Positions 42,402-51,429 of a DNA stretch of 64,000 bases are shown in pieces (position 1 is the stretch's first letter; each line of letters starts with the position of its first letter). The stretch is from contig NZ_QJSD01000006.1 in NCBI RefSeq assembly GCF_003313245.1, positions 105,279 through 169,278 of the forward strand, read 5' to 3'. The notes beneath the pieces were generated by a model that ran no database searches, had not been told where the DNA came from, and worked only from the letters and a program-made list of their open reading frames with translations. This DNA comes from Primorskyibacter marinus. Lineage in GTDB: Bacteria; Pseudomonadota; Alphaproteobacteria; Rhodobacterales; Rhodobacteraceae. The position numbers and the translations under genes are program-made.

Positions 42402-43370
42402 ATGAAAAAAACCGCTATTGCGTCCCTTATCAGCGCCGCCTTTCCCGCCGCCGCGCTTGCCGATTGCGGCGAGGTATCGATCACCGAGATGACATTCGCC
42501 TCGGCGATCATCACCACCGAAATTTCGAGCTTCTTGATGGAGCAGGGCTACGGCTGTACCGTGACCCGCGTGCCCTCGGATACCATCCCGGCGCTGACCT
42601 CGCTGGCGGAAAACGAAGAACCCGACATCGTTACCGAACTTTGGGTAAACTCGGCTGGCGAGGCTTATGATAAGCTGAAGGCCGAAGGCGTGATCGAAGA
42701 CATGGCACAGGTTCTGGACCCCGGCGGCATCGAGGCATGGTGGATTCCGACATATCTGGCCGACGAACATCCCGAGTTGAAAACGATTCAAGGGATCTTG
42801 GATAACCCCGAACTGGTCGGCAACCGTTTCAACAACTGCCCCGATGGCGGCTGGGTGTGCAATATCATCAACCACAACATCGCGCGGGCCTATGGCGTCG
42901 AGGACGCGGGAATAGAGATTTTCGACCACGGTTCCGGCCAGACTCTCGCCGCATCGCTTGCCGCCGCCTATGAGGCGAAAGAGCCGTGGTTCGGTTACTA
43001 CTGGGAACCAACGGCAATCATGGGCCGTTTCGACATGACGATGGTCGATATCGGTGAGGCGAACGCCGAGCTTCACGAAAGCAATCTTGACCCGGATTTC
43101 GGCAATCCACAGAAAACGGCCTATCCACCCAGCCTTGTCTATACGGTCGCCACGACCAGCTTTACCGAACGGGAACCCGAAGTGGCCAAACTGATCTCCA
43201 ACATCAGCTTTTCGACCGATGAGATGAGCGCGCTTCTGGCCTGGCAGGGTGAAAACAACGCGTCGACCGAAGAGGCGGCCGTGTATTTTCTGCAAAACAA
43301 CAAGGACAGGTGGGCTGACTGGCTGAACGATGATGCCCGTCAGCGTCTGTCCAGGCTTTTGGGCGAATAA
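42402..43370 (+). CDS. Glycine betaine/choline-type ABC substrate-binding protein, copy 2
   Basis: 322 residues from the ATG at 42402; signal peptide ending near AAALA. Same domain as the preceding gene, to which it is clearly paralogous (shared CGE-ITEM, EPDIV-ELW-NSAGEAY, WWIPTYLADEHPELKTI and EPWFGYYW patterns), with differences such as an extra Gly-Gly-Trp-Val in the NNCPDGGW loop. A tandem duplication followed by divergence is the simplest reading; the copies may differ in ligand. Confidence 0.88.
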   Translation: MKKTAIASLISAAFPAAALADCGEVSITEMTFASAIITTEISSFLMEQGYGCTVTRVPSDTIPALTSLAENEEPDIVTELWVNSAGEAYDKLKAEGVIEDMAQVLDPGGIEAWWIPTYLADEHPELKTIQGILDNPELVGNRFNNCPDGGWVCNIINHNIARAYGVEDAGIEIFDHGSGQTLAASLAAAYEAKEPWFGYYWEPTAIMGRFDMTMVDIGEANAELHESNLDPDFGNPQKTAYPPSLVYTVATTSFTEREPEVAKLISNISFSTDEMSALLAWQGENNASTEEAAVYFLQNNKDRWADWLNDDARQRLSRLLGE

Positions 43371-43482
43371 GGCACGATCACAAATTGCGACGATCCGGTA
43401 CATAACGCGCCGGTTCGTTGCATTCCAAATGCTGGATAACTGAACCATGAGGGGCCGCGAAATGCCCCCGGACGAGGGACGG

Positions 43483-44529
43483 ATGGCAACTTACGATTTC
43501 ATATTCGACAAGCTGGGCCTGCGGGACTGGTGCGATGGCAGTGGCGCTGGCGAGAATGGCAGCAGCGGCCCGATGTCGATGGCTGACTTGCTCGGCCAAA
43601 CCACTGGCGACGCGGTCGAGGTTTCGGCATGGGACACGCCATTCCCGTCGCTCGACAATCTGCATGACGCCTGCGACGCGATTCCGCAATCGCGCGACCT
43701 GACCACAGGTTTGGAAAGCGGGTTCCTGAATATCAAGGACAGCCTCAAGGTGGTTGTCGATCCGTTGACCCAACCGCTTAGCTGGGCGCTGAACGAAATG
43801 CTGTGGGTGATGCAGGCCGTGCCGTGGTGGATCATGATCCCGCTGCTGATGCTGATCACCTATGCGGTTGGCCGGTCGCTGAAACTCGTGGGGCTTGTCG
43901 CTCTGTGCTTTGGATTTCTCGCATTCATCGACTATTATGACTACACCATGCAGACGCTGGCGATCATTTTCGTCTGTGCCTTCATTTGTGTGTTATTTGG
44001 GGTGCCGATAGGCATTGCAATGTCGCGAAGTGACCGCACGCAACGGGTCATGATCCCGATCCTCGACATGCTGCAAACCCTACCGCCCTTTGTCTATTTG
44101 ATCCCGCTGATTTTCCTCTTTTCGGTGACGGAGCCAAAGCTATACGGCATCGCGATCATTCTTTACGCCATCGTGCCCGTGGTGCGCCTGACCGACCTTG
44201 GTATTCGCCTTGTTGACCAGGACGTAATCGAGGCCGCGGACGCCTTTGGGATGACCAGCCGTCAAAAACTGTTCGGGGTCCAAATTCCGCTGGCCTTGCC
44301 CAATATCATGGCCGGGGTCAACCAGACCATCATGATGAGCCTTGCAATGGTTGTCATCGCATCGCTGGTATCCGCACCGGGCCTTGGCGTGCTTGTCCTG
44401 CGCGGCATCCGCAGTCTGGAACTGGGCGTCGGCCTGCTTTCGGGTCTGGGAATTGTTCTGCTTGCAATCATTCTTGACCGGGTGACCAAAGCAGCACTTG
44501 CCCGTATCAATTCCAGCCAGCCGAAATAA
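43483..44529 (+). CDS. Betaine-type ABC transporter permease (ProW-like)
   Basis: 348 residues from the ATG at 43483 (GAGGGACGG upstream; an ATG at 43447 is less well placed). An unusually long cytoplasmic or periplasmic N-terminal stretch of about 100 residues precedes a BPD permease domain: VPIGIAMSRSDRTQR, MLQTLPPFVYLIPLIF, and the EAA-like loop EAADAFGMTSRQKLFGVQIP. One permease presumably serves both binding proteins. Confidence 0.9.
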   Translation: MATYDFIFDKLGLRDWCDGSGAGENGSSGPMSMADLLGQTTGDAVEVSAWDTPFPSLDNLHDACDAIPQSRDLTTGLESGFLNIKDSLKVVVDPLTQPLSWALNEMLWVMQAVPWWIMIPLLMLITYAVGRSLKLVGLVALCFGFLAFIDYYDYTMQTLAIIFVCAFICVLFGVPIGIAMSRSDRTQRVMIPILDMLQTLPPFVYLIPLIFLFSVTEPKLYGIAIILYAIVPVVRLTDLGIRLVDQDVIEAADAFGMTSRQKLFGVQIPLALPNIMAGVNQTIMMSLAMVVIASLVSAPGLGVLVLRGIRSLELGVGLLSGLGIVLLAIILDRVTKAALARINSSQPK

Positions 44530-44539
44530 GGGAGCGGAC

Positions 44540-45604
44540 ATGTCAGACGATATTAAAATCAAAATCCGGAACCTTTACAAAATCTTCGGAAATGACCCGG
44601 AAATGGCGCTTGAACATGTGAAAAACGGCATGGGCAAGACCGACTTGCTGGCGGAACATAACCACGTTCTGGGCCTGAACAACATCAACGTCGATATGCC
44701 TGCGGGCAAGACAACAGTCATCATGGGGTTGTCGGGGTCGGGGAAATCGACCCTGATCCGGCACCTGAATCGTCTGATCGACCCGACCGCCGGCGAAGTG
44801 CTGGTGGACGGCGACGACATTCTTTCCTACAGCGACAAGCAGTTGCGCGACCTACGGCAACACCGGATGTCGATGGTGTTCCAGAAATTCGCACTGTTTC
44901 CGCATCGCACAGTTCTGGAAAACACGGGCCTGGCCCCTTCAATCGAAGGCAAAAGCAAGAAAAGATACGAGGACGAAGCGCGCAAATGGCTGGCCCGTGT
45001 GGGGCTTGAGGGTCAGGGCGATCAGTATCCTCATCAGCTTTCGGGCGGGATGCAGCAGCGTGTGGGCATCGCCCGCGCATTGACCAGCAATTCCGACATC
45101 ATGCTGATGGACGAAGCGTTCTCGGCACTTGACCCGCTGATCCGCACCGACATGCAAAACCTGCTGATCGAATTGCAGGCCGAGTTGCAAAAGACCGTGG
45201 TGTTCATCACTCACGATCTGGATGAATCCCTGAAGCTGGCCGACCATCTGGTGATCCTCAAAGACGGGTTCATCGTCCAGCAGGGGGAGCCGCAACATAT
45301 CCTCCTGAACCCATGCGACCCCTACATCGAAGACTTTGTCAGCGACATCAACCGCGCCCGCGTTTTGCGTGTTCGTTCAGTCATGCGCAGAACGACCGAA
45401 GAGATGGGCGAAATCAGCGGCGAAGTCGATCACGATGATAATCTGGAATCGTTGATCGAAAGGTCGGGCGGCGATACGACCAACCGTTACCGTGTGATGA
45501 AGAACGGCAAACAGGTTGGAATACTGGAGATGACCGACCTGGTGCGCTCGCTGGTTCCCCAAGGCGGCTCATCCGACCCCGAAGCCGCACGACGGGCCGG
45601 TTGA
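44540..45604 (+). CDS. Betaine-type ABC transporter ATP-binding protein (ProV-like)
   Basis: 354 residues from the ATG at 44540 (AAGGGAG upstream), 10 bases after the permease. Walker A GLSGSGKSTL, MVFQKFALFPHRTVLEN, LSGGMQQRVGIARAL, Walker B IMLMDEAFSALD and FITHDLDE are complete. The N-terminal 45 residues have the family's extra segment before the core, and the C-terminus contains a partial CBS-like part (NRYRVMKNGKQVGILEMTDL), which in ProV/OpuAA responds to osmolarity. Confidence 0.92.
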   Translation: MSDDIKIKIRNLYKIFGNDPEMALEHVKNGMGKTDLLAEHNHVLGLNNINVDMPAGKTTVIMGLSGSGKSTLIRHLNRLIDPTAGEVLVDGDDILSYSDKQLRDLRQHRMSMVFQKFALFPHRTVLENTGLAPSIEGKSKKRYEDEARKWLARVGLEGQGDQYPHQLSGGMQQRVGIARALTSNSDIMLMDEAFSALDPLIRTDMQNLLIELQAELQKTVVFITHDLDESLKLADHLVILKDGFIVQQGEPQHILLNPCDPYIEDFVSDINRARVLRVRSVMRRTTEEMGEISGEVDHDDNLESLIERSGGDTTNRYRVMKNGKQVGILEMTDLVRSLVPQGGSSDPEAARRAG

Positions 45605-46241
45605 TCCCTCAATCGTTGCGTACCCGGTAGCGTCCAGAAACGCCGTTCGTTGAACCGGATATTGGCGCAGTTGCAGCGAAGATCTGTCAAGTCTACGGGA
45701 GCTGACAAAAGCGACAAGCCTGACAAGGAGGAAAGTACGGACAGTTCTTTGTGCCATGGGGACCTTGGTTTACGGCTGCATTTTTTGATGAACAAACCGA
45801 GCGGCTGCGTGATGACAGGCGGTGCAAATAAGGTGATATTTCTGCCCCGGTATGGCTGACTGGGTTTCGGTCTTCCCGCCATAGGCCTGATGCAGCGCAG
45901 TTTTCGGTGAGATGGCCGCACAGCGGGTGCCGATGTCTGCACAAGACAGGGTCGGGCTTTTGAAAGTGCCGTTGGCCGAAGGCCTGAACTTCGGCCAACG
46001 GCAAAATGGCAGAGGCCACCAGTTCCCACGATTATTTCCAGTTCTCACACCCGGCCGCCCGGCGCATATCTCGCACTTGGCGGGGTAGCCATGTCATGTC
46101 AGGAAGATCTAAAACGCTCATGAGAGCTGTCGCTCTGCCTCCTGCCGAAACAGACCCCACCATACGCAGCCAGCAAAGCGCAAGAATACTTCTGGGAACT
46201 CGAAGATCAGCTACAGGAGCGTTCCGATGCCATCCGACTAG
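45605..46241. other. Non-coding stretch after the betaine ABC operon
   Basis: About 640 bases with no supported gene. It holds the strong hairpin at 45968-46002. A minus-strand frame (45770-46048) shows a CTACH heme-like pentapeptide but no other cytochrome feature. The whole stretch looks like decayed DNA next to a recombinase remnant. Confidence 0.45.
45968..46002. repeat. Perfect 14-bp inverted repeat (hairpin)
   Basis: GCCGTTGGCCGAAG and CTTCGGCCAACGGC are exact reverse complements separated by seven bases. No T-run follows on either strand, so a standard intrinsic terminator is not obvious. It lies in a non-coding stretch beside a recombinase fragment; it could be a mobile-element end, a protein-binding palindrome or a degenerate terminator. 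Confidence 0.65.
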
Positions 46242-46400
46242 CCGGACACTCTCAACACCACGCGCGGCATCCGCGAAGCCCAGAAGTTGCGCAAGCAGGC
46301 CAATGCGGTGATCTGGCCGCTCAGCCGCGTGCATATCTGGCAGATCGTCAAGCGGATCATGATCGACGCCGGGACACCGGATGCGCCGCACCGCATTTAA
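46242..46400 (+). pseudogene. Tyrosine recombinase (integrase) internal fragment
   Basis: About 52 codons reading up to TAA at 46400. The portion AVIWPLSRVHIWQIVKRIM followed by DAG resembles the segment of phage-type integrases that precedes the second catalytic His/Arg block (usual form WPxSRxTxWRxVKxVMxxAGI). The catalytic HxxR and Tyr are absent, and an in-frame stop lies directly upstream, so only a scar remains. Confidence 0.55.
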
Positions 46401-46469
46401 TATATTTCCAAAAGCCGGCGCTGTGACCTATGATTGCCGGCAAGGAAAGGATTGGGGGAGGCGGAGGTC

Positions 46470-47489
46470 ATGATTGAGAATGCCCTACTTCTGGATCTGG
46501 ACGGGAAACCGATCCAACGTGAAGGGCTTACTCGATCAACCGACTGGGACGAAATTCAGGAATTTTGTCGTACCACATACATGCCATATCGAGTGCGTCC
46601 CTTAGAGCGGCAATCGCGCCCGGATTCCACCATGTTGTCGGCCAAGGCAGGGCGGGTCACGGCATCACGGTTTTCCTATGGCACAGGCGTCCATCTGGAC
46701 AAGTTCGACCCCGATTCCGGGAATATCCTTGTTCTGAATACATTGCGCGGCAAGCTCAACCATCAGTGCGGAAAAGAACCGGCATCAACCACCGCAGGCG
46801 AGAGCTTTGTGGTGGATTGTTCGCGCACGGATTACTGGTTGGAAGCCGATCCGGACCACATGCAATTCAATCTCACGATACCGCATCATGTGATGGAGGA
46901 AACCGCCGAAAAATGGTTCGGATATGTCCCGGACAATGCGCTTTGGACGCGAAGGGTAAAATTCGGTGGGTCAAATTCGCGCTGGATGGCCCTATTGCAC
47001 TATATATCCTACACCTTGGGCGCTGATGACGACCTGTCTCTTGAGACAAACAGAGCCGTGGACCGCCATCTTGAGGAAATGGTCTGCCTCGACCTGTTGA
47101 AGTTATGGGCCGCTGGCGCTGGCATTCGGCTTGAGAAAGATGCGCGCGCCGCAGCGCCCTATTATGTGCGCCAGGCCGAAGAGATGATGACCGCCGAAGC
47201 GCGGGAGGCACCGAAAATTGGCGATGTTGCCGGACGTGTCGGCGTGTCTGCACGGACATTGTCGGAAGGGTTTCGCCGTTTTCGCGGGATAAAGCCACGC
47301 GAGTTTCTGTCTGCGCGCCGCCTCGAAGGGCTACACGCCGATCTGAAGGCGGCGACATCGGATAGGACAGTAACCCAGATTGCCGCCGCATGGGGGTATG
47401 TGAACATGGGCGCGCTTGCGGACAGCTATCGCAAGCGGTTCGGTGAATTGCCCTCCAAAACCCTGAAGAGAGATCCTTCGCCAAAATAA
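46470..47489 (+). CDS. AraC-family transcriptional regulator
   Basis: 339 residues from the ATG at 46470. The N-terminal 210 residues resemble the AraC-binding-like cupin domain of the AraC/XylS regulators that sense aromatic or hydrophobic inducers (FSYGTGVHLD, NILVLNTLRGKLNH). The C-terminal double helix-turn-helix is at about 235-335 (DVAGRVGVSARTLSEGFRRF, TVTQIAAAWGYVNMGALADSYRKRFGELP). It lies 126 bases before the serine-hydrolase gene on the same strand, a likely activator of it or of the BVMO. Confidence 0.88.
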   Translation: MIENALLLDLDGKPIQREGLTRSTDWDEIQEFCRTTYMPYRVRPLERQSRPDSTMLSAKAGRVTASRFSYGTGVHLDKFDPDSGNILVLNTLRGKLNHQCGKEPASTTAGESFVVDCSRTDYWLEADPDHMQFNLTIPHHVMEETAEKWFGYVPDNALWTRRVKFGGSNSRWMALLHYISYTLGADDDLSLETNRAVDRHLEEMVCLDLLKLWAAGAGIRLEKDARAAAPYYVRQAEEMMTAEAREAPKIGDVAGRVGVSARTLSEGFRRFRGIKPREFLSARRLEGLHADLKAATSDRTVTQIAAAWGYVNMGALADSYRKRFGELPSKTLKRDPSPK

Positions 47490-47615
47490 CGCCTGTCTCA
47501 TAGCGTCCTGCTCTTGCGCTTTACTTCCGAAACCGGACAGCCCCTTCCGATACCGAACAGACAGTATCTCCCAGCCGCCGTAATCTATTCAATCAGATTG
47601 ATAAGGGAGGAAATC

Positions 47616-48809
47616 ATGACAGACCTGAAAACAACCTGCGATGCGATAATGTCCGGCGTTGTGAACAGCAATCCACGTGTTCCAGGCGTGGTTGCAATGG
47701 TCACTGACCGCGACAGCGACATCTATTCCGGAGCAACTGGCGAACGGGTTCTGGACGGCAAGGCAATGACCGAAGACACTGTCTTTGCGATCTTTTCGAC
47801 AACCAAGGCGATTACCGGAACCACAGCACTGCAATGCGTAGAAGAAGGCTTGCTCGACCTTGATGCGCCTGCAAAAGACTACGCACCTGCTATCGGCAAA
47901 CTACAGGTCATTGACGGCTTTGACGATGCGGGCCAGCCAAAGCTGCGCGCCCCGACATCTGATGTGACCACCCGTCAACTAATGCTGCATACCGGCGGTT
48001 TCGGCTATGATTTTTTCGACGAAAACTATAAGCGGATGGCCGAAGAACACGGTCAGCCCTCGGTTGTTTCGGGCACCCGCGCGGCCATCGAAACACCGCT
48101 GCTTTTCGATCCGGGTGAGCGCTGGCAATATGGATCCAACATCGACTGGGTCGGTCAGGTGGTCGAAGGTATCCGCGGCAAACGGTTGGGCGAGGTCATG
48201 CGCGACCGTGTGTTCGATCAACTCGGCATGACCGACATCGCGTTTACCCGCACCGATGATATGAAAGCCCGATCTGCAACGATCCATGCGCGCGGAGAGG
48301 ATGGCAGCCTGACGCCAATGAACGACTTTGCGCTACCCGACAATCCGGAGGTGGATATGGGAGGGCATGGGCTTTACGGCACGGTGCCGGAGTACATGAA
48401 GTTCATCCGCATGTGGCTGAATGACGGCGCGGGTCCGAATGGGCGTGTCCTGAAACCGGAAACGGTAGAATGGGCCGTGAAAGGTGCGCTTGTGCCCCCG
48501 CAAAAGGTAACGATGTTGCCCGGCGTTATCCCCAGTCTGTCCAACGACGCAGAATTCTTTCCGGGCCAGAAAAAAGACTGGGCCTATACCTTCATGGTCA
48601 ACTCCGAACAGGCTCCGACCGGCCGTCCCGCTGGGTCGATCGGGTGGGCCGGGCTGGCGAACAGTTTCTTCTGGATCGACCGGCAGAACGGGGTCGGAGG
48701 GTACTGGGCAACGCAAATCCTGCCCTTTGGTGATCCGCAATCCTTTGTCGGCTACCTCGACTTTGAAACCGCTGTCTATCAGTCGCTCGACGCCGCAAAA
48801 GCAGCCTGA
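47616..48809 (+). CDS. Serine hydrolase, class C beta-lactamase-like esterase
   Basis: 397 residues from the ATG at 47616 (AAGGGAGGAAA upstream). The beta-lactamase/EstB fold is marked by the nucleophile motif STTK (Ser61, Lys64), the tyrosine motif WQYGSN (Tyr172), and [11 protein letters not shown]. There is no signal peptide, so it is cytoplasmic and not a resistance enzyme; family VIII esterases have this architecture. With a Baeyer-Villiger monooxygenase two genes away it is well suited to hydrolyse the ester product of ketone oxidation; that pairing is inferred from context. Confidence 0.87.
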   Translation: MTDLKTTCDAIMSGVVNSNPRVPGVVAMVTDRDSDIYSGATGERVLDGKAMTEDTVFAIFSTTKAITGTTALQCVEEGLLDLDAPAKDYAPAIGKLQVIDGFDDAGQPKLRAPTSDVTTRQLMLHTGGFGYDFFDENYKRMAEEHGQPSVVSGTRAAIETPLLFDPGERWQYGSNIDWVGQVVEGIRGKRLGEVMRDRVFDQLGMTDIAFTRTDDMKARSATIHARGEDGSLTPMNDFALPDNPEVDMGGHGLYGTVPEYMKFIRMWLNDGAGPNGRVLKPETVEWAVKGALVPPQKVTMLPGVIPSLSNDAEFFPGQKKDWAYTFMVNSEQAPTGRPAGSIGWAGLANSFFWIDRQNGVGGYWATQILPFGDPQSFVGYLDFETAVYQSLDAAKAA

Positions 48810-48886
48810 TCTACCGATCACGTTGCGAGATGAACACGGGTGCGGCACCTTGTTTTCCGCACCCGCTTTGGTGTGGGAGGATCCAG

Positions 48887-49771
48887 GTGACGGACTTTAT
48901 TTCATGGCAAGACCTGCCGAAATGGGTGCCGGGAAAGACCTTGCTGGCCAGCGATGATCTTGGGTGGAAAAACGTCGGGCTACGCTCTTATCACTACGAG
49001 GGGCAGGATGTGATCGTTCCGGCCATGAAAGATTTCATGCTTGTCGGATATCGTGCGGGCGTCACACCGATGCGACGCCGATTTGACGGGCGCTGGACGA
49101 GGGAAACGCTCAGCCCCGGTGCAGCTTCATTTTTGACGCGGGCACAAAGCGCGCATTGGATGTGGGATGAGCCTGTCGACGTCACCCACATCTATATTTC
49201 TGGCGCGCTGATGATCGATGTTGCCAGCGAAATGTTCGACAGTGTCGTCTCGAATGTCGCGCTGGAAGACGTGCTGCGGACCACCGACCCCGTTATTGCA
49301 AATGTCATGAAGGCGCTTGCACAAGAGGCCCGAGAGGCTGGCTTGGGTGGCCCTCTTTATGTCGAGTCGTTAACCCGCGCCCTCATCGTGCATCTGCTGC
49401 GCCGATACGCCATGGTACAGGCCCCCGCCGAATGCAGCACCGGAGAATTGTCGCCCGTGCAAAAGCGAACCATCGCAGAATTTGTTGAAACCAACCTGTC
49501 GCAAACACTCGACCTGTCGTCGATGGCCCAAGCGCTGGGTATGACACCTTGTCTGTTCGCGCGTCACTTCAAGTCGTCTTTCGGCACCCCGCCATATGCC
49601 TATGTCATCTCACGCCGGCTCGAACGCGCCCGACATCTGCTGTCCAAAAGCGATCTGGCGATCAAGTTAATTTCCGCCGATTGCGGATTCTCGGATCAGG
49701 CGCACATGACGCGGCTTTTCCGTCGTGCGCATGGGGCACCACCTGCCGAGTTTCGAAAGAGCTTTCAATAA
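48887..49771 (+). CDS. AraC-family transcriptional regulator, second copy in the cluster
   Basis: 294 residues from the GTG at 48887, with GGGAGGA five bases upstream; the ATG at 48830 has no comparable ribosome site. An N-terminal cupin-like sensor (to about residue 170) precedes a C-terminal double helix-turn-helix (LDLSSMAQALGMTPCLFARHF, LISADCGFSDQAHMTRLFRR and APPAEFR). It lies between the esterase and the convergent BVMO gene and is not closely similar to the regulator at 46.5 kb. Confidence 0.88.
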   Translation: MTDFISWQDLPKWVPGKTLLASDDLGWKNVGLRSYHYEGQDVIVPAMKDFMLVGYRAGVTPMRRRFDGRWTRETLSPGAASFLTRAQSAHWMWDEPVDVTHIYISGALMIDVASEMFDSVVSNVALEDVLRTTDPVIANVMKALAQEAREAGLGGPLYVESLTRALIVHLLRRYAMVQAPAECSTGELSPVQKRTIAEFVETNLSQTLDLSSMAQALGMTPCLFARHFKSSFGTPPYAYVISRRLERARHLLSKSDLAIKLISADCGFSDQAHMTRLFRRAHGAPPAEFRKSFQ

Positions 49772-49824
49772 AAGAGACCGCGACGTGAAACGCCGCAGCC
49801 CCCAGTTTCATAGCTGACATCAAT

Positions 49825-51429
49825 TCACGCGATTTCGAAGCCCTCGTAACCGCTTGCAGCAACTTCCCTGCACTTCTGGCGGTATGTTCCAGTCCCCCCG
49901 GTGTAGGACATGAAGCGACCAGGTTTGCCGTCGATGTTCGCGCCATTGTACCAACTGTTCGTTTTGGAGAACAGCGTGGCATTGACCGTGTCGTCGTGGT
50001 GCTGCACCCAGGCATCCTCGAAAGCAGCAGTCGGTTCGATTACCGATTTCCCGCTCTCGCGCATGTGCTTGATGCAGTCGCTGATCCACTCGGTCTGTTG
50101 TTGCAAACAGGTGGTCATGTTGCACAGTGCCGCTGACGGTGCCAGTGGAACGCCTGTCATGAACAGGTTCGGGAAACCGTATTTCTGCAATCCCATCGAT
50201 GTGCGGGTGTCCTTGTTCCACTCATCGCGCAGATTATACCCCTTGCGCCCGTTGAAATTGATCCGCGACATGCCTCCGGTTCCGGCATCAAAGCCAACCG
50301 CCATGATGATAACGTCCACCTCGTACACTGAGCCGTCGGCGAGCTTGATGCCGTCAGGAACAATCTCGACAATGGCATTTTCGCGAACGCTGATCGCCTC
50401 GACATGGGGCAAAAGATAGGTTTCGAGGTAGTTGGTTTCCAGCGGAACACGATGAGTTCCGAAACCATAACTGCCCTTTTGCGGCACTAGAATGTCGATC
50501 AGTTTGGGGTCTTTCAGTCGTTCGCTCATTTTGTCCCGAACAAACTGCGATACCTCTTCGTTGACATCTTCCTCAAAGAACATTTCGACGAAGGAAGCGA
50601 GCCACAGTTTAAGCGATCCGTCGGCATGAATTTCTTCCAACCGCTCGCGGCGCTCTTCGGGCGTCAGTTCGGCCCATGTCACGCCAAAATCATATTCAAA
50701 ACCAGTGAACGTGTCCGGAAGCGTGGTTTTCAGTTCATCGAAGCGACCTTTGTACCACGCTGCCTCTTTGGGACCGTATTTCGGATTTTTCATCGGCAGA
50801 ACATATTGCGGTTTGCGGACAAACACCTTCAACTCGTCCACCAGTGGTGCGATTGTCTGGATGACTTGAATTCCCGTCGCGCCAACGCCGATCACGCCGA
50901 CTTTTTTCCCTTCGAACTCAATACCCTCTTTCGGATAGAGGCCAGTGTGTACGATGGTCCCTTTGAAACTGGCTTGGCCGGGGAAACGGTCCGCCAGCGG
51001 CGCTGAAAGCATTCCCGTGCAGCCGATCACATATTGCGCATCAAAGCTGTCACCCCGATCGGTTTTCACCGCCCAACGGCCGGTTTCCTCGTTGAAGTCG
51101 GCCCTTGTCACGCGGCTGGAGAATTTGATGTCCTTACGCAGGTCCAGCCGGTCGGTAATGTAATGCAACCAACGCTCAATCTCGGGCTGCGCCGGGAAAC
51201 GCTCGCTCCATGTCCAGTCCTTGTAGAGATCTTCGTCGAACAGATATTGGTATATGTAGGATTCAGAGTCGAACCGCGCGCCAGGATATCGGTTCCAGTA
51301 CCAGGTTCCGCCAACATCCGTTCCGGCCTCAAGGCCCTGCACATTCAGACCCTGCTGTTTGAGTTGGTGAATTTGATAGAGACCGGATACCCCGGCCCCG
51401 ATGACGATTGCATCAACTTTCGTAGTCAT
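49825..51429 (-). CDS. Flavin-dependent monooxygenase of the Baeyer-Villiger type
   Basis: 534 residues from the ATG at 51429 (CTAGGGAGGAAA upstream). The FAD-binding GAGVSGLYQI motif (about 10-19), GTWYWNRYPGARFDSES, the family fingerprint FKGTIVHTGLYP (155-166) and the NADPH motif VGVIGVGATGIQV (near 180) are all present. The fingerprint's usual Trp is Tyr165. Enzymes such as cyclohexanone or acetone monooxygenase turn ketones into esters or lactones with NADPH and oxygen. It converges on the second AraC gene; the substrate is unknown. Confidence 0.9.
   Translation of the reverse strand: MTTKVDAIVIGAGVSGLYQIHQLKQQGLNVQGLEAGTDVGGTWYWNRYPGARFDSESYIYQYLFDEDLYKDWTWSERFPAQPEIERWLHYITDRLDLRKDIKFSSRVTRADFNEETGRWAVKTDRGDSFDAQYVIGCTGMLSAPLADRFPGQASFKGTIVHTGLYPKEGIEFEGKKVGVIGVGATGIQVIQTIAPLVDELKVFVRKPQYVLPMKNPKYGPKEAAWYKGRFDELKTTLPDTFTGFEYDFGVTWAELTPEERRERLEEIHADGSLKLWLASFVEMFFEEDVNEEVSQFVRDKMSERLKDPKLIDILVPQKGSYGFGTHRVPLETNYLETYLLPHVEAISVRENAIVEIVPDGIKLADGSVYEVDVIIMAVGFDAGTGGMSRINFNGRKGYNLRDEWNKDTRTSMGLQKYGFPNLFMTGVPLAPSAALCNMTTCLQQQTEWISDCIKHMRESGKSVIEPTAAFEDAWVQHHDDTVNATLFSKTNSWYNGANIDGKPGRFMSYTGGTGTYRQKCREVAASGYEGFEIA

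Noticed and set aside
45770-46048. Minus-strand frame with a CTACH heme-like motif
   Set aside because: Only the pentapeptide fits; there is no signal peptide, no Met ligand region, and the rest is Pro/Arg/Trp-rich noise.
47616-48809. Beta-lactam resistance gene
   Set aside because: The STTK nucleophile motif fits class C beta-lactamases, but there is no signal peptide and the BVMO context points to an esterase.
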